64,000 bases of DNA from Campanula takesimana (Eukaryota; Streptophyta; Magnoliopsida; Asterales; Campanulaceae), in assembly GCA_026119855.1 (NCBI GenBank), contig JAOWBW010000564.1:682001-746000 (forward strand). Reading direction: 5' to 3'. The notes below the pieces were generated by a model. The model searched no databases, was not told the DNA's origin, and saw only the letters and a program-made list of their open reading frames with translations. Positions within the stretch are counted from its first letter, which is position 1. Each line of letters begins with the position of its first letter. Below, piece by piece: positions 43,759-56,471 of this stretch. The translations under genes and the position numbers were made by a program.

Positions 43759-45885
43759 TGTCGCGCCCCGTACCCGTGGTCCTACTTGGCCCCACACTCG
43801 GGACACGCACGGAAGACGTCATAAAACATTTTAGGAAAATTTTTCGAAATGTACTTTCATAAAAGTTTCATATAACCAAAACACATTTACTTAAAACTTG
43901 ACTTCATTTCCACATAAACAAACTTTCACAATCCAAAGTACTTAGCCATAAGGCTTACACACTTTACTTACAAATTTACAACTCAACAACATGTTCCAAA
44001 AAATAGGTGATACCAAGATGAAGTCACGGGTACACTACCCAAAGGTTATACATTTACATAATGTAGCATTTACATACCAAACATACTTTCCCAAAATGTC
44101 TTACCCAAATCACCACCTCGACGTCCTCCCTTGTGCAGTGACCTATCCCATAGGCTCTCATTTATCTAAAACAGTAAACAAATAAGGGTGAGAATGAATC
44201 TCAGTAAGCTACTAAAATGCAACTACGTTACATGCTGAAATGATACTCGAAATTGAACAATGTCAATAAACATCCACATAGCACATAACATGAAAGGCTC
44301 CCTATCGCCAACCGTCCCATACCGATTGGAAATAACGACCAACTCATCATACCACACATAAGGCGGGAATAAACACTCATACGTGGATACTGAGCCAAGG
44401 TTCTCGAATCAAGCATATAACCATCTGAGAGGTATCAACTGAGCAGCACCAAAGGGCTGAAACCGATGAACCAAACAACAACAACAACAACAAGAGGGGG
44501 GAAATGACACATAGTCATAACCCAAACGGTGACTAAACTCACACAAGGGAGAGCTAGCCCAGACCCAATCTGTGGCCCAAGGAAGGGGGTTAAAAATGGG
44601 AAACCAAATGGTAGAAGCCTTACAATGAACTTGGCTCGTGTGCCATTATAATCTCTACCACTGCCCGACACCACAACAAGTACCAGCTGGACTTCCAAAC
44701 GAGCATAGTAATGAATATTTGCTTAAACAACAACCGGGGCAATGATTCCAAAGTAGGGAATCAAGCCAAACACATCACAAAGATGAACCAATCCAACACA
44801 CATCAAAAGATGTTCAACAATACCCCATGTAACACTTATTCATATTCCATAACACATTTGTTCACAAGGGAACTAATTTCAAACACTAGGGTGTTCCACA
44901 ACAACCCTCTAAGTACTCTAGGATATCACCTAAGACCTAGACCAAGCTTGAACTTTAAATCACTTGAAATGGAACAACTCTATTTTTTTTAGCAACCCTG
45001 GGCGGTCGCCCACACCAGCCTATGCAGCCGCCCAAAACACTCTGACTCAAGACAAAAATCTTCCAGATAAGTGTGCGGCCGCACGCCCTATTTGGGCGAC
45101 CGCCCAACACACCCGCCAGACCCAAAACTTGCTAATTTTACTCCATTCGTTTCACCGTCCCAAAAGTATAGTAATTACATTACTAAAACGTTTGTAACAC
45201 AACTTGGCTACACAACTTAACCTTTCAACCCATCAAAACCAACCATACCAAATACTCACTTTGTCCTAAAATTACAAGTATCACAAATATCATTCAAATC
45301 ACAAAATTAACAAGTACAAGTATCAAGTATAACATATATGACCATTTTAATATTTAAAGGGGAATTAGAACTTACCTATTTCGGGAAAAAGTATCGTAGA
45401 AATATGTTTTTTTCGCGTAGAAATGACCTATTCAACGCCCTGATCATTTTTATATAATTAGTTTTTAAAACGGATAAGTAAATAAAAAGAATTAAATCGA
45501 AATAGGTTGAACTTACCTTTTTCTCCTAACCCTAAGAAAGTACGAGAGAATGTTGCTGATTATGAAAACACGGAGAAATAGGGAGAGAAGGAAGGATAAG
45601 TTATAAGAAGATTTTTTTTACTCATTTTTCCAACTTTGGTCACCCAAGTTTCATTTTTAACACTTAATCCCCTAAACTTATATTTTTAACAAGGACCCTA
45701 GAGTTTCAACTTAATCATTTAACTCCATTAACCTTTATTACTACTAACTAAAATAAATAACACAAATAATCAAGTAAGATGTGCAAATCATAAAATATGA
45801 TGCAACACATAAAATGCACATATAATGTCAAATTAAAATCCCCAAAAATTTAAAATAAATAGGGACGGGTTTTGGGGTCGTTACA
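43759..45885. mobile_element. Solo LTR, family E (2,127 bp)
   Basis: Begins TGTCGCGCCCCGTACCCG and ends GGGGTCGTTACA, with a perfect 5-bp duplication TGAAC at 43754-43758 and 45886-45890. No internal domain. A GC-rich cluster at 45000-45115 contains GGGCGGTCGCCC and the palindrome GTGCGGCCGCAC. The ORFs inside show no known domain. It is about 0.5 kb upstream of GBPL. Confidence 0.88.
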
Positions 45886-45890
45886 TGAAC

Positions 45891-46875
45891 CTTAACCGGC
45901 CCTTATTGAAAATGATTCCAGTTTTTCCGGTGGTTCATGGTGGTTACGGGCTTTTCGGTTTCGGGCAAATTTGGCGGTTCCGGTTTGGCCATCCCGAATT
46001 AGATGGAGCGTTTTGGTTTTATTTATCATTTTTTTTTTGAAAAAAACCTAGGGATTATTATCTAAAGCCCCTCAAAATTAACCTAACTCTTTATGAGGAC
46101 AGGCTAGGCTATTCCATTTATTGCCATCTACATGGAGAAATATTTATTTCCTTAATGCCCTCAATTCATTTAATAACTTAATGTAAATCGCAAACTACCA
46201 TTACCCACACAACCTTAAAAATACGTTAACCCTGCCAGTTATAGTTATAGCTCAATGAGAAGTTGGATGACTATGATGCACTAGTTTTAATGGTTCCAAA
46301 GGTTTCAAACTAGGTTTATTGGTATTCAAATTAAGGTTGTGGTTTCTGATTTTTTTTTTCTCTTAAAAAGTCAATAAGGATGTAAAGTATGGGGTTTCTA
46401 TAATTTGTTTTCTCATCATTTTTTGGTTGAAAATACGGTTTGAGAGTTATCCATCATCAGTGGTAAAAGTTTGTTTCAAAGATAACTCTCAAACCTGTTT
46501 TGATCTATATTTTGCCTACATTATTACCCACCTATATATTTAGTCTAACTATGATAGCCAACTATCAAATGTTTTCCCTTTGAAAGATGGCTATCTGTTT
46601 TTCTTTAATTTTGATAGTTTACTGCGGGTGTTGCCTTGAGAGTTTTTTTTTAATTATTTTTTATTTTTGGCTCTGATAGATGGCTATCAGAGCCGGATGA
46701 TTTTTTTTGTCTGTACCGCTATAATGAGCGGACCGCTCGTTAATGGGTATCCTAGGACATTAGAGGAATTGCAAAATTTTAAACTCCTAAAAAAGCATAA
46801 ACATTAGGGTGGAATGCCTCAACGGAATTGACTCAAGTAGCAGCTAATCGGGTGCACCATTTTGAAAATGGTGAT
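45891..46875. other. Spacer, nothing recognised
   Basis: Simple G/T-rich phrases around CGGTTCCGG, then AT-rich sequence. Short inverted phrases (GAGAGTTATC near 46440 and GATAACTCTC near 46481; TATCAGAGCC near 46689) occur, but no gene or clear element. Confidence 0.5.
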
Positions 46876-47089
46876 TGTTAGCGAATATTATCCCTAGATA
46901 ATATTTGCCATATCTCTTGTATATTCTGTATATTTGATAAGAATGTAGTTACTATAGATAGGGTCAATTAGTATGGAAGTAATGAGGTAATTAGGGAGAT
47001 TAGAATCCTTTCCCATTGGGACTCTTATACAGTGTATTTATACTCTTGGAAATCAATGAGAATACTAAGGAAAATATTCCCAGTCTTTA
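46876..47089 (+). repeat. COP-D 5' LTR
   Basis: 214 bp, matching 61552-61767. It ends in TTTA instead of CA; the perfect GTGAT duplication fixes this border. Confidence 0.94.
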
Positions 47090-47103
47090 TGGTATCACGA
47101 GAG

Positions 47104-48590
47104 TGTTGGGTTTCGTAGTAACATGCGCAGCGGAATTTAGCATTTAAAATTTTGAAACCCAAAGCCCATGGATCCGTTCATATGATTAAATCAAATACAA
47201 TAACATGAATATAGGATAAAACTAACCCTTGATGGCTATTAAATTTCTCTTGGTCTTTGGTGGAGATTTGAAGACTTGATCACGATCACAAAGCTTGAAC
47301 ACGAACTTTGAAGATGATGATTTTCACCCTCTAGCGGTATCCACACTTCGAACGAATATCAAAGGAACTTCTTTGATATTGGTTGCTAGACCAATTGTGA
47401 AACACGTTTTCACAATGAATTTGAACTATATGAAATTTTCTCTCTTGTGTATTATTTTGTTCTTTGACCAAGGATGTCTTAGAACAAAGTAAAACTTCTC
47501 TCAAACTCTTTGGAGACTCACAAAAGGCTATCACTGAAGTTCTGGCCGGACTCATCCTTTTATACACAAGAAAGACCTATTCCAATAGGAATCTTGTGTC
47601 AAAAGACATTCCAAATCGAATTAGGAAAGTGCCAGCCGACAGTACTGTGCGGCCGCCCAGAATACACTGTGCGGTCGCACATTTATCTGAAACAAACTGG
47701 TACAAATATGAGCTAAGTGTGCGGCCGCCCAGTCCACACTGTGCGGTCGCCCACTTCCCCAGAATGTCCAGAATTTCCAAAATTCCAATTTAGTCCTTTT
47801 AAGGATTCGTTCTATTGTGTGTGACCCTCTAGGATTATACTAAGTTGGCAATGGGTTCAAACATGAAACCATAAGATATGATTAGGTTCTAGCAAACCGT
47901 CATACCTACCCAAATAGTATAACTAGATACAAGTTCGCATTCCTTTAGAATATGTCATAATCCCTTTGTCCTCGACGTCATTGAACACAAGTCATGGTCA
48001 AGCAGTCAACTTGTTTTTGTTCAATACTTTCTCGATTCCGAATATGTTGATAATCCAAATGCCATTGATCCAATCAATTCATTTGAGTCCGGCCGAACAT
48101 TTTATCAACACCATTCCTACGAGAGGCCCAAGCTTGACATCTCTCCGAAGAGGGACAAATCCATTTAGCTTATTATTCTTCCCCTACGTGAATCTGATTA
48201 TGCCAATCACACCCTTTATAACTTCCCGGTTAAAGGTGCGTTTGAATATGTCAAACATAATGTTCATCAAGTGGAAGACTATAATAACTTCATGTCTAAG
48301 GATTCAAATGTCATAACTAATATGAGATATATGTTCGACATAGACCATGACATAAATCTCATACAGCGGGTCATGTCCAGTACCTTGTTCCAAACAAGTA
48401 CCCATAAATCTAAACATGATCATCGCATGATCATTTAGCCTTTATACTAGTGCTTAACAAGTACTAGGGACAGAGATTATTATAAGTAAACATGAACAAT
48501 AATAATAATCAAAACATCTCTTTTATTGATATGAAATAAATGATAACAATTACAACGTATATTAAAGTGCCTAGGGCACCACTACCAACA
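47104..48590. mobile_element. Solo LTR, family X copy 3 (1,487 bp)
   Basis: TGTTGGGTTTCGTAG...CACTACCAACA with perfect duplication GAGAG (47099-47103, 48591-48595), exactly inside COP-D's primer-binding site. It has GTGCGGCCGCCCAG and GTGCGGTCGC phrases at 47648-47755. Same family as 4982-6442 (inverted) and 9602-11145. Confidence 0.93.
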
Positions 48591-48729
48591 GAGAGGTCTA
48601 GGGATTTTCCGCTGCGCTCCTCCCTCCGTGACCTAGTTTTGACGTATTCTTCTTCCTCTTCTCCGTATATTTTTTTTTACCGTCTCCCCTCCACATGTCT
48701 CGTTCTCTCCATCCGGCCATGCCGTAACC

Positions 48730-49347
48730 AACATCAGGAATAACATCACTGTTACTCTTGAACTCGAGAATGTGCAATATGCTACATGGGCGGAGGTTTT
48801 CAAAGTCAATGTTCGATCCTTCCAGGTTCTCCATCACATAGTGCCCGCCGGCTGCTGGCACGATGAAGAACCAACGACGGCATAGGAGATTGAATTGCAC
48901 TCTACTCTGGATGCCAAGGTCCTTGGTTGGATTTATGGAACCATCTCTCCAGATCTTCTCAATACGATCTTGGAGCCCGATCAGACGGCCATGCAAGCGT
49001 GGAACTCGCTGAAGGACATATTTCAGGACAATAAGAACTCCCGTACAGTCAGCTTGGAGCAGGAGTTCACATCCACGCTGATGGAGAATTTTCCGTCCGC
49101 CTCCGCCTATTGTCAACACTTAAAGCAGATTGCCGATCAACTGAAGAACGTGGGATCTCCGGTAGGTAATGATCGATTGGTACTACAAATGGTTGCTGGG
49201 TTGACCGAGGCTTACAATGGGGTTGCCTCTATTCTTCGCCAAAAGCAATCCACTTCCCAAGTTTCACCAAGCCCGGTCTATGCTAACCCTCGAGGAAACT
49301 GGTCTCCAGAAGAAAGCTACTATGGCATCGGCAATGGTTATTCGTGA
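48730..49347 (+). pseudogene. COP-D gag (broken)
   Basis: A UBN2-type Gag recognisable from NNITVTLELENVQYATW near 48740, with a stop (TAG) at about 48880, then an open stretch 48895-49347 with WIYGTISPDLLNTIL, AWNSLKDIFQDNKNSR and LKQIADQLKNVGSPV, the usual copia Gag order. The C-terminal part changes frame near 49344. No CCHC knuckle seen. It would have formed the particle. Confidence 0.85.
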
Positions 49348-50093
49348 TAGTCCAATCCCTGGTTCCTTCCTGGTCCCTTCCTCAGCTCTGCTTCCGACGT
49401 AACAGCGGTCCTAAGAACCGGAATAATGGCAAGAAGGGGGGCAAGAACAGTGGTCGTAATGGGCAGACTTCTTCCACCACTCCAACTGGGCAGCGCTCGG
49501 GTCATGGCTCCGGTGGTCGTGGGGGTAATCAGATGCACATGGAGGGTCCTCCGTCGCCTTACTATGGGGTGGGAAGCAACATGCGGGTAATCAGCCTCCT
49601 TGGGGAGGCGCCTGGAATTGGCCTTGGGCCGTGCCCCCTTGTCCATACCCTACCACTGCAGCACTGTGGTCTGGGCACAGTATCCGTCCAGCCGACAGCA
49701 GCCTTGGGGTCTCGGGTCTCGGCCTCAACATGCCTACGTTGCCTCGATCCTCAACTCCGACGAATGTCGAAGCTGCCCATGCACACCTTAGGCATGACAC
49801 CTCCAGCACCAACTTGGATCATGGACTCTGCCGCCACGTCTCACACCACAGCCTCGTCAGGTACTCTCTCGCCCTATTTTCAATTAAGCACCAATCATGG
49901 CATCACTGTCGGTAATGGTCATTCAATTCCTATTAAAGGTTATGGGCATTCTAGGTTAAGTTCATCTCACCCCAATCTCATTCTCAAAAATGTTCTTCAT
50001 GATCCTCACATAATACGAAATTTAGTGTCTGTTCGTAAGTTCACCACTGATAATTCTGTTTCCGTTGAGTTGACCCTTTTGGTTTTTCTGTGA
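49344..50093 (+). pseudogene. COP-D Gag C-terminus and protease
   Basis: Begins with a G/N/S-rich linker and passes to the aspartic protease motif TWIMDSAATSHTT near 49812, followed by ITVGNGHSIPIKGYG and LILKNVLHDPHIIRNLVSV, the expected copia protease order. The frame then closes at 50093 before the integrase. Confidence 0.82.
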
Positions 50094-50126
50094 AGGATTT
50101 CCAGACGGGGACTCATCTCATGAGAT

Positions 50127-50846
50127 GTGAGAGCCGGGGCGACTTTTATCCTGTCACTAGTTCATCCCGTCCAACCTTCAGTTTTGCTTTTTCAGCTTTA
50201 TCTCCGAGTCTGTGGCACGAACGTTTGGGCCACCCCGCGCACTGTTATGGACTGTCTTAGGAAGAATAAATTCATAGATTGTAGTAGCATAAAATCTCTC
50301 ATGTATGCCATGCTTGTTCCCTTAGCAAGCATTGTTAAACTTCCGTTTGCCAAATCAAATTCTAGTACTTGGTTTCCGTTTGATTTAATACATAGTGACT
50401 TATGGACCTCTCCGGTCTTAAGCTCTTCGGGTCACCGATATTATTTGTTATTTCTTGATGATTTTTCCCGTTATCTGTGGGTGTTTCCCTTAGCTCACAA
50501 ATCGGACGTGTACACCACTTTTTTGTCGTTTCGTACTTATATCAAAACCCATTAAAAACATTTCAATGTGATAATGGCCGTGAGTTTGATAATAAACAGT
50601 TTTGGGAATTTTGTAAGCAATATGGTCTTGATTTTCGTTTATCTTGCCCCTACACTTCATCCCAAAATGGAAAAGCAGAACGCAAAATTCGTACAATAAA
50701 TAGTATGGTTCGTACGTTGTTAACTCATGGCACCCTTCCCTCTCACTTTTGGCACCATGCGGTTCAAATGGCAACGTATCTCTTGAATATTCTTCCAAAT
50801 TCCTCGCTCAAATTTCTCTCCCCCCTTCAAGTACTCTATCGTAAAC
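50127..50846 (+). pseudogene. COP-D integrase, 5' part (interrupted)
   Basis: LWHERLGHPA near 50212 is the HH-CC entry. FDLIHSDLWTSPV and YYLLFLDDFSRYLWVFPL carry the first catalytic Asp; FQCDNGREFDNKQF the second; KAERKIRTINSMVRTLL the Glu of the D,D-E triad. There are stops near 50260 and 50553 and a frame change near 50530. It is cut at 50846 by the Athila-type element and resumes at 59496. Confidence 0.88.
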
Positions 50847-52267
50847 TGTTAGGTTTATTCTGCAAGTGCACGGGTGTATGTAGTATAGATAGTGCAAGAG
50901 CGAGTCGATCCCACGAGGACAACTTTACTTACAAAATATTTTTGCTTAGAATAAGAAAATAAAGAAAATAAATGATTGGGGATTATAAAATTGTTTGTCA
51001 CTAAACTAGAAATGAAATTGCAATTACTATAACTTAGATAAAAACTCTTATATTTTAAGGAATCCTCGGGATTGGAACATCAACAACATAAATTCATCAA
51101 CTATCCATGCTCTATTTAGATTAAAGTTTCATTTTAAAACAAGGATGGTATGCTTGGCCTACACAACTTCTCACGATCAAGCAAGTAGCGTTTGTATTCT
51201 CATACTAATTATGCCCTATCTCTCGATGGCCCATAATTAGTAAGAATCCATTAAGTTTTCTTTTATAAAAATCAGCATACTTTCCACTCAAGGAGCATCC
51301 CTAAGCCATTACACTACTCTCGTGAGTAATGAACTTAGTTCTGACTATATGGATCCGCTAATCAAGGTTCTCCGATCAATACTTCCCTTGATTAACTAAG
51401 ATTCATACAAATCATGGACGTCATCATGGTTGTAGGCGTTAGAGTTTGATATAGTAGAATTGTTTAAGATGAAGAGAAGAATTTCAGAGCATGACTACTT
51501 AATAAACATAAATGTTATTGAGTTTCCAACCCCAAGAAAAGGGGGATTACTCACAAGCCATATAAATAACAACAAGAATAAGATAAAGAAGAAAAGATAG
51601 AAGGAGAGATACTTATTCTGAATTGAAATGAAGATAAAAGACTTGAAAAGAACCTCCGAATATTATTGATGAAGAACTCAGAATATTGCTTAAGAAAAGT
51701 TGAATATCTTTCACAAATTCTGAGAATTTATTGATGTTTGAGAGTACAAATTTTCACTATAGTAAGTTTACAATATTTCTAGATATCTCAATCACTGATT
51801 TCTACTTCTATATATAAGCTTTGGAGGAAGGGAGGCAATCTTTCCCGGATGGGTGCTTGGAGAGGTCTTCATTTGAAAAGGCACCTTTTGCTGATTCAGG
51901 GGGTGCTCGGCCGAGTCAAGGAAAAGTGCTCGGCCGAGCAAGCCTTTGAAAATAAATCTGCCTTTCTGATTCCTTATGCTCGGCCGAGTCAAGGGTACTG
52001 CTCGGCCGAGCAGACCTTGCTTTGACTGGACTTTTGACTTTTAATGGACTAGCTTATTTCCTTCTTTTCCAAGCGTTCTTCCTTCACAAAGATGATGCCT
52101 TAGCTCCCTTTTTCCTCAAGAATGTACTAAAAACCTGTTTGCATCATAAAAACATTCTCCAAGTCCATTATATCAAATAAAGAGTAGAAAATAAGTAATT
52201 TAAGTGGAATAAAAGCTAATAAACTATATTTTTAGACCTTAAATGACTATAAAATAGTCATTTATCA
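50847..52267 (-). repeat. ATH-C 3' LTR (minus orientation)
   Basis: 1,421 bp. Contains palindromic GCTCGGCCGAG phrases at 51905-52013, including the perfect 16-mer CTGCTCGGCCGAGCAG at 51998-52013. Confidence 0.93.
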
Positions 52268-53490
52268 AACTCCCCCACACTAGAATCTTGCTTGTCCTCG
52301 AGCAAGTTAAATGTTCAAAAAGAGAGGAGTGCAAATGACACTAGTAGAAAAACAAGAAAGGTCTTCAATGCTCCCTCAGAATATTGTTATATAATATTAC
52401 CTTTATAAAATTTCTTCCTTTTAAGTTTTTCATCTCAAGAGATTTGTAAAGAAGAAGGTAGGATGATATTGAAGTGCAAATAGAAAAGTTTGAATGTTAA
52501 TATAACATGAATAAATACCATTGAATAAGAGCATATAGAGATAACCAAATGAATTTGTGGGCATAAGTATGAATTAAGAATTATATTCACTCTTTCAGAG
52601 TGCTTTGTGAATAATTTTTTCATGCTTGAATATACATTTCTTAAACTATGATCTTTATTCTTTAACAAAGATGTCCATATGTCGTTATGCATTTTGAATC
52701 ACAAAAATTGATGAAAGGCGAAGGATGATAGTGGAATAAGGTTCGAGATTTGATTAATTAGACGTGGCAATTGAGTTTCTTGCTTCTAAATTGTCACACT
52801 CTATAATGATATATTCATTTAGATATTTGAATGGATAATCAAAAGAAGAATATATTGATTAATTAGCCTCTTAAAAGTGGGAATGGAAAGATGGATTAAA
52901 GCAAAATTTTTTGTGATTCATAAGCATAACAAGGATGAAAAACCTTTGAAAAAGAGTAGAAATGAAAGTTTTTGAGATGCATATACAAAAATGTTTTAAA
53001 AGTTTCACAAGTATGTTGTATCCAAACTTAATGCCCACAAACTCATTAATAATGTAATGCTTCTATTCAATAAGATTTAAAAGTTCATATTAATTTTGAA
53101 AATTTTCCATTTATAATCCAATACAATCCTATGTTGTTATTATCAAATTTCTTAAGAAGTAAAAGTTAGAAAAAAAAAATTTTTACTTAGGCAAATGATA
53201 ATAAAGATAACATTCTCATCAACGGGAGCATTGGCTAAATTTTTTTATTTTTTTATTTTTTATTTTTTTTTTGAAAAGAAAAAACATAAAAAGAAGAAAA
53301 AGAAATTTAGAAAGAAAAGAAATTAAAAAAGATAGATATTACCCCCCCACACTTAAATGAAACATTGTCCCTAATGTTTGAAAAGTAGGAATGAAAATTG
53401 GGACAAGAATAATTTAAAGGGAGGGAGAAAGAGGTACCGACTAGAATGGTGGCGGTGGTGGCGGTGGTTGCTGATTTGGAGGCCTGAAAT
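52268..53490 (-). other. ATH-C 3' non-coding region
   Basis: AT-rich internal sequence between the Q-rich ORF and the 3' LTR. Open frames are short and unrecognised. A purine tract abuts the LTR. Confidence 0.65.
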
Positions 53491-54026
53491 TCATCCAATT
53501 TCCAATTCCATAGTTGTAAATGTAATCAACTCTTCCCTGAATGTGGTTGACCCGATCCTCCATGTTGGTGCGAAATTGATCAAATTGGTGGAGTATTGAT
53601 CGAGTCGGTTAAGGATTTGGGTATTTTGTTGGTACATTTGGTTTTGCTGGATGAACATTTGGTTGAATTGGTCATAAAAATCGGGAGGCATTTGGTTTTG
53701 GAAATGGTGTTGTTGCGGTTCTTCTTGTTGCTCTCCCATTGGCTCATTTTGTTGAATATTGGGTCCTTGATTACTTGGAAAAATCCAAGTTTGAGGTTGG
53801 TTTAAGGTGATGATGGGCAATTGGTTGTTGGGTAAGTGGGTGTATGGTCTTCTATTTGCTCCTCCTCCAACATACATTGTATAGCTTCCTCCTCATTTTC
53901 AGAAATCATATTCATCACTTTAAGGGCAGCTATGTCCAATGCCCTTGAACCTCGAACTGGTTCACAAGCGTTCGGTCCTTCCTCAGGTATCTCAATGTGC
54001 ACATATTCAGCAAATAATGTTATCAT
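53491..54026 (-). pseudogene. ATH-C downstream acidic/Q-rich frames
   Basis: Two overlapping frames (54026-53802 and 53877-53491). The first is acidic (ISENEEEAIQCMLEEEQIED), the second Q/N-rich (QQEEPQQHHFQNQMPPDFYD, QMFIQQNQMYQQN). Position and composition suggest the C-terminal part of the ATHILA ORF, split by frameshift. Confidence 0.6.
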
Positions 54027-54850
54027 TCCCCAATATGAATATCTCCAGGGAAATTAGGGGAAACATGGTCCAAAAGATGGTCTACTAACCATTTCCCTAG
54101 ATTAATTCCCCTATATCCAGTCACGAAAGCCCAAAGGAGAAACAACTCAGGCCTATTTATTGTTCCTTTATCATCTCTTGCAAAGATAGTGCACGCATAC
54201 ATTCTATGGATGTAGCGGAGAACGGGGTGGACAATTAAGGAAGCCTTAGCGGTTCTAAGAAGAAAAGGTGTTTGCCCAGTGATTTGTAGCCAAAAGAGGT
54301 CCGCATTAAACTCTGGAGGGAACTCATTTGTTAGGTTTTTAGGGGAAGGCCAACCAAGAATTTCATTTATTTCTTCCAAATCAAGCTTATAGGAATTATT
54401 CAAGAGACGAAATGTTAGTCTAATATCTTCAAATTGCTCACCCGATGCTATGTCTATCCTATCCCTTGTTGTTTTTGACACTGTGCTCAGGAATTCGAGG
54501 GTGATGCTTTCGTAAGTTTTTGCCTGCGATCGCAAGAAATCTTGCGCTTCTAATCCTATGTGCAAATTCCAAATATTTCCTTGAATACCTAATGACCCCA
54601 TAGCATCAAAATTTGGGAATTGGGTTGGCTTAACATCTTTTCCTGCTAACCTTTCAAATCTTTTTAGCTCTGGATTTGATTTAAATTGGATTCCCAAGTT
54701 GTTTAGAGTAGGAACTAAATTCGAACTTGAACCCTCACCCTTCTTTGATTTCTTAGTCCCACTCCCAGAGGCTTTAGATGCCTTAGAAGTTGCCCTCTTT
54801 CCACGACTCTCCATTACAACAATAATCAGAAACAGAGCAAGATAACCCAA
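54023..54850 (-). pseudogene. ATHILA-type ORF (ORF3-like) of ATH-C
   Basis: 275 codons. An S/K-rich start (KASGSGTKKSKKGEGSSS) leads to a globular part with KRFERLAGKDVKPTQFPNFD, LEFLSTVSKT, INEILGWPSP and WAFVTGYRGINLGKWLVDHL. It matches my recollection of the ATHILA ORF-1 family, located 3' of pol in Athila elements and sometimes called env-like without proof of that role. It probably starts at the second Met (MESRGKRATS). Function unknown. Confidence 0.78.
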
Positions 54851-55567
54851 ATGATTCTAGAGAGAGAAAGAGTGAAAATTTTTGTTACCCGAATGTTAAT
54901 GATGGAATGAGCTTCAATCTTTGTTCTTTCTCCTCCAATAGCCTCAAATTTCCCAAAAGAATGAACCTTGACCTTCAATTTCAACTAAACCCGGATTTTG
55001 AATTTTGGGGCAAAACCTAGGGTTTCGATTTCAGGGTGAGTTGGACTGAAATTGGATGTTTTGAGGTGGGTTAGATGTTTTGAGAATTGTGGGTTTGATT
55101 GATGATTTTCATGGGTTTGACAATCTTGGGTTATTTTCGGTTTTGGGAGATTTTGGGGTGATTTGGTGGGTTTTGATGGTGATAAGGTGTTTGGGAGGTG
55201 AAGAAAGGTTGGGGATGGGATATTTGGTCGGAAAGAATGGTGATTTGATCGGAATTTGGGGAAGAAGAGGGTGGGTTGGCGGTGTAGGATGGTTTAGAGA
55301 GAAGAAGAGTTGAAGAAGATGAAGAAAAATGAGGAAAAATCTTCAAGATTCCCGACTTTTGACCAAAAGTCTCCAGTCAATGCGATGTGCTCGGACGAGC
55401 ATAATTCCTTGACTCGGCCGAGCATTCCTCCTCTGAATGTACCACTTTCTGACCCTCTTTTGCTCGGCTGCGTCTTGTATGGTGCTCGGCCGAGCAGAAC
55501 CTGATTTTTTTTTTTTTTTTAATATATATATATGTATACATATATACCTACAAACAAACATTAGTTG

Positions 55568-55569
55568 GA

Positions 55570-55615
<46 letters not shown>

Positions 55616-55632
55616 TAATAAAAAATAAATAA
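55568..55632. repeat. (AAT)n microsatellite
   Basis: About twenty AAT/ATA units inside ATH-C, between the ATHILA ORF and the protease, where pol is missing. Confidence 0.9.
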
Positions 55633-55697
55633 ATAAATCAATGAATAATAAATAATAATCCACCGGTTACCATCCCGATGATGCTTGTTTAACGTCA

Positions 55698-56471
55698 TTA
55701 GCTCGACGCCTTTCTTTTAATAAAAATGGCATGGTATTGAGATGGCCTATTGTCCTTGACAATTTTCCATTGCATATCCGTTGGTTTGATTGAGGCCCTA
55801 TGATCGATGCACATGCGCCATCCATTCTTTTTCTTTGACGGGATTAATTTACGATAGTCTTCACATGCTCGAAATCCCGTTGTTTTCTTGGGTGCTACTT
55901 CTTTTGACCTCTCTATGATATCATCCCCTTCATCTTCGTCATGTAGCATCCTTTTCCAGTCTATATTCTTATCATTGGCCCTTGACTCCTTAATTCCTTT
56001 GACATATTTTTCATAAGTATTTAGTTTGTCTATATGATCCTTTTTTGGATCCATAGATTGAATGACATTTATTTCCTTATGATTATTTTCAAAGGCTTTA
56101 TCATTTTGACAATAGTTTTCAAAAGTTGGGTTTTGCTTCCAAAATTCCTCTGTCTCATTTCCTACATTTAGAGTAAGCGTACCCTTTTTAACATCTATAA
56201 TAGCTCCTGCTGTGGTAAGGAAAGGCCTACCAAGGATGACTGGAATATCTTTATCCTCCTCTATTTCGAGGACCACAAAGTCGACAGGGATGATTAAGCT
56301 CCCTATACGACAGGGCAAATTTTCCATAATACCAATCGGGTATTGTATGGATCGGTCTGCCAATTGGAGAGATATGGTAGTGGGCTTGAGTTCCCCTACA
56401 CCTAATCTCACACTTACCGAAAAAGGCATTATACTTACACTAGCCCCTAAGTCAAGCATAGCGTTTTCCAC
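55698..56471 (-). pseudogene. ATH-C protease and RT stub
   Basis: Protease motif MLDLGASVSIMPFSV, LQLADRSIQYPIGI and VILGRPFLTTAGAI, the same type as in GYP-B. After an acidic linker come GFRACEDYRKL and SKKKNGWRMCIDHR, the start of a Ty3 reverse transcriptase, then an abrupt jump and stop. About 2-3 kb of pol is missing, compared with full Athila elements. Confidence 0.85.

Noticed and set aside
43991..44185. Small ORFs in the 43.8-45.2 kb region as genes
   Set aside because: They lie inside the solo LTR defined by the TGAAC duplication and show no domain.
47464..47793. Overlapping ORFs rich in cysteine/arginine around 47.5-47.8 kb
   Set aside because: Translations of GC-rich LTR phrase repeats in a solo LTR.
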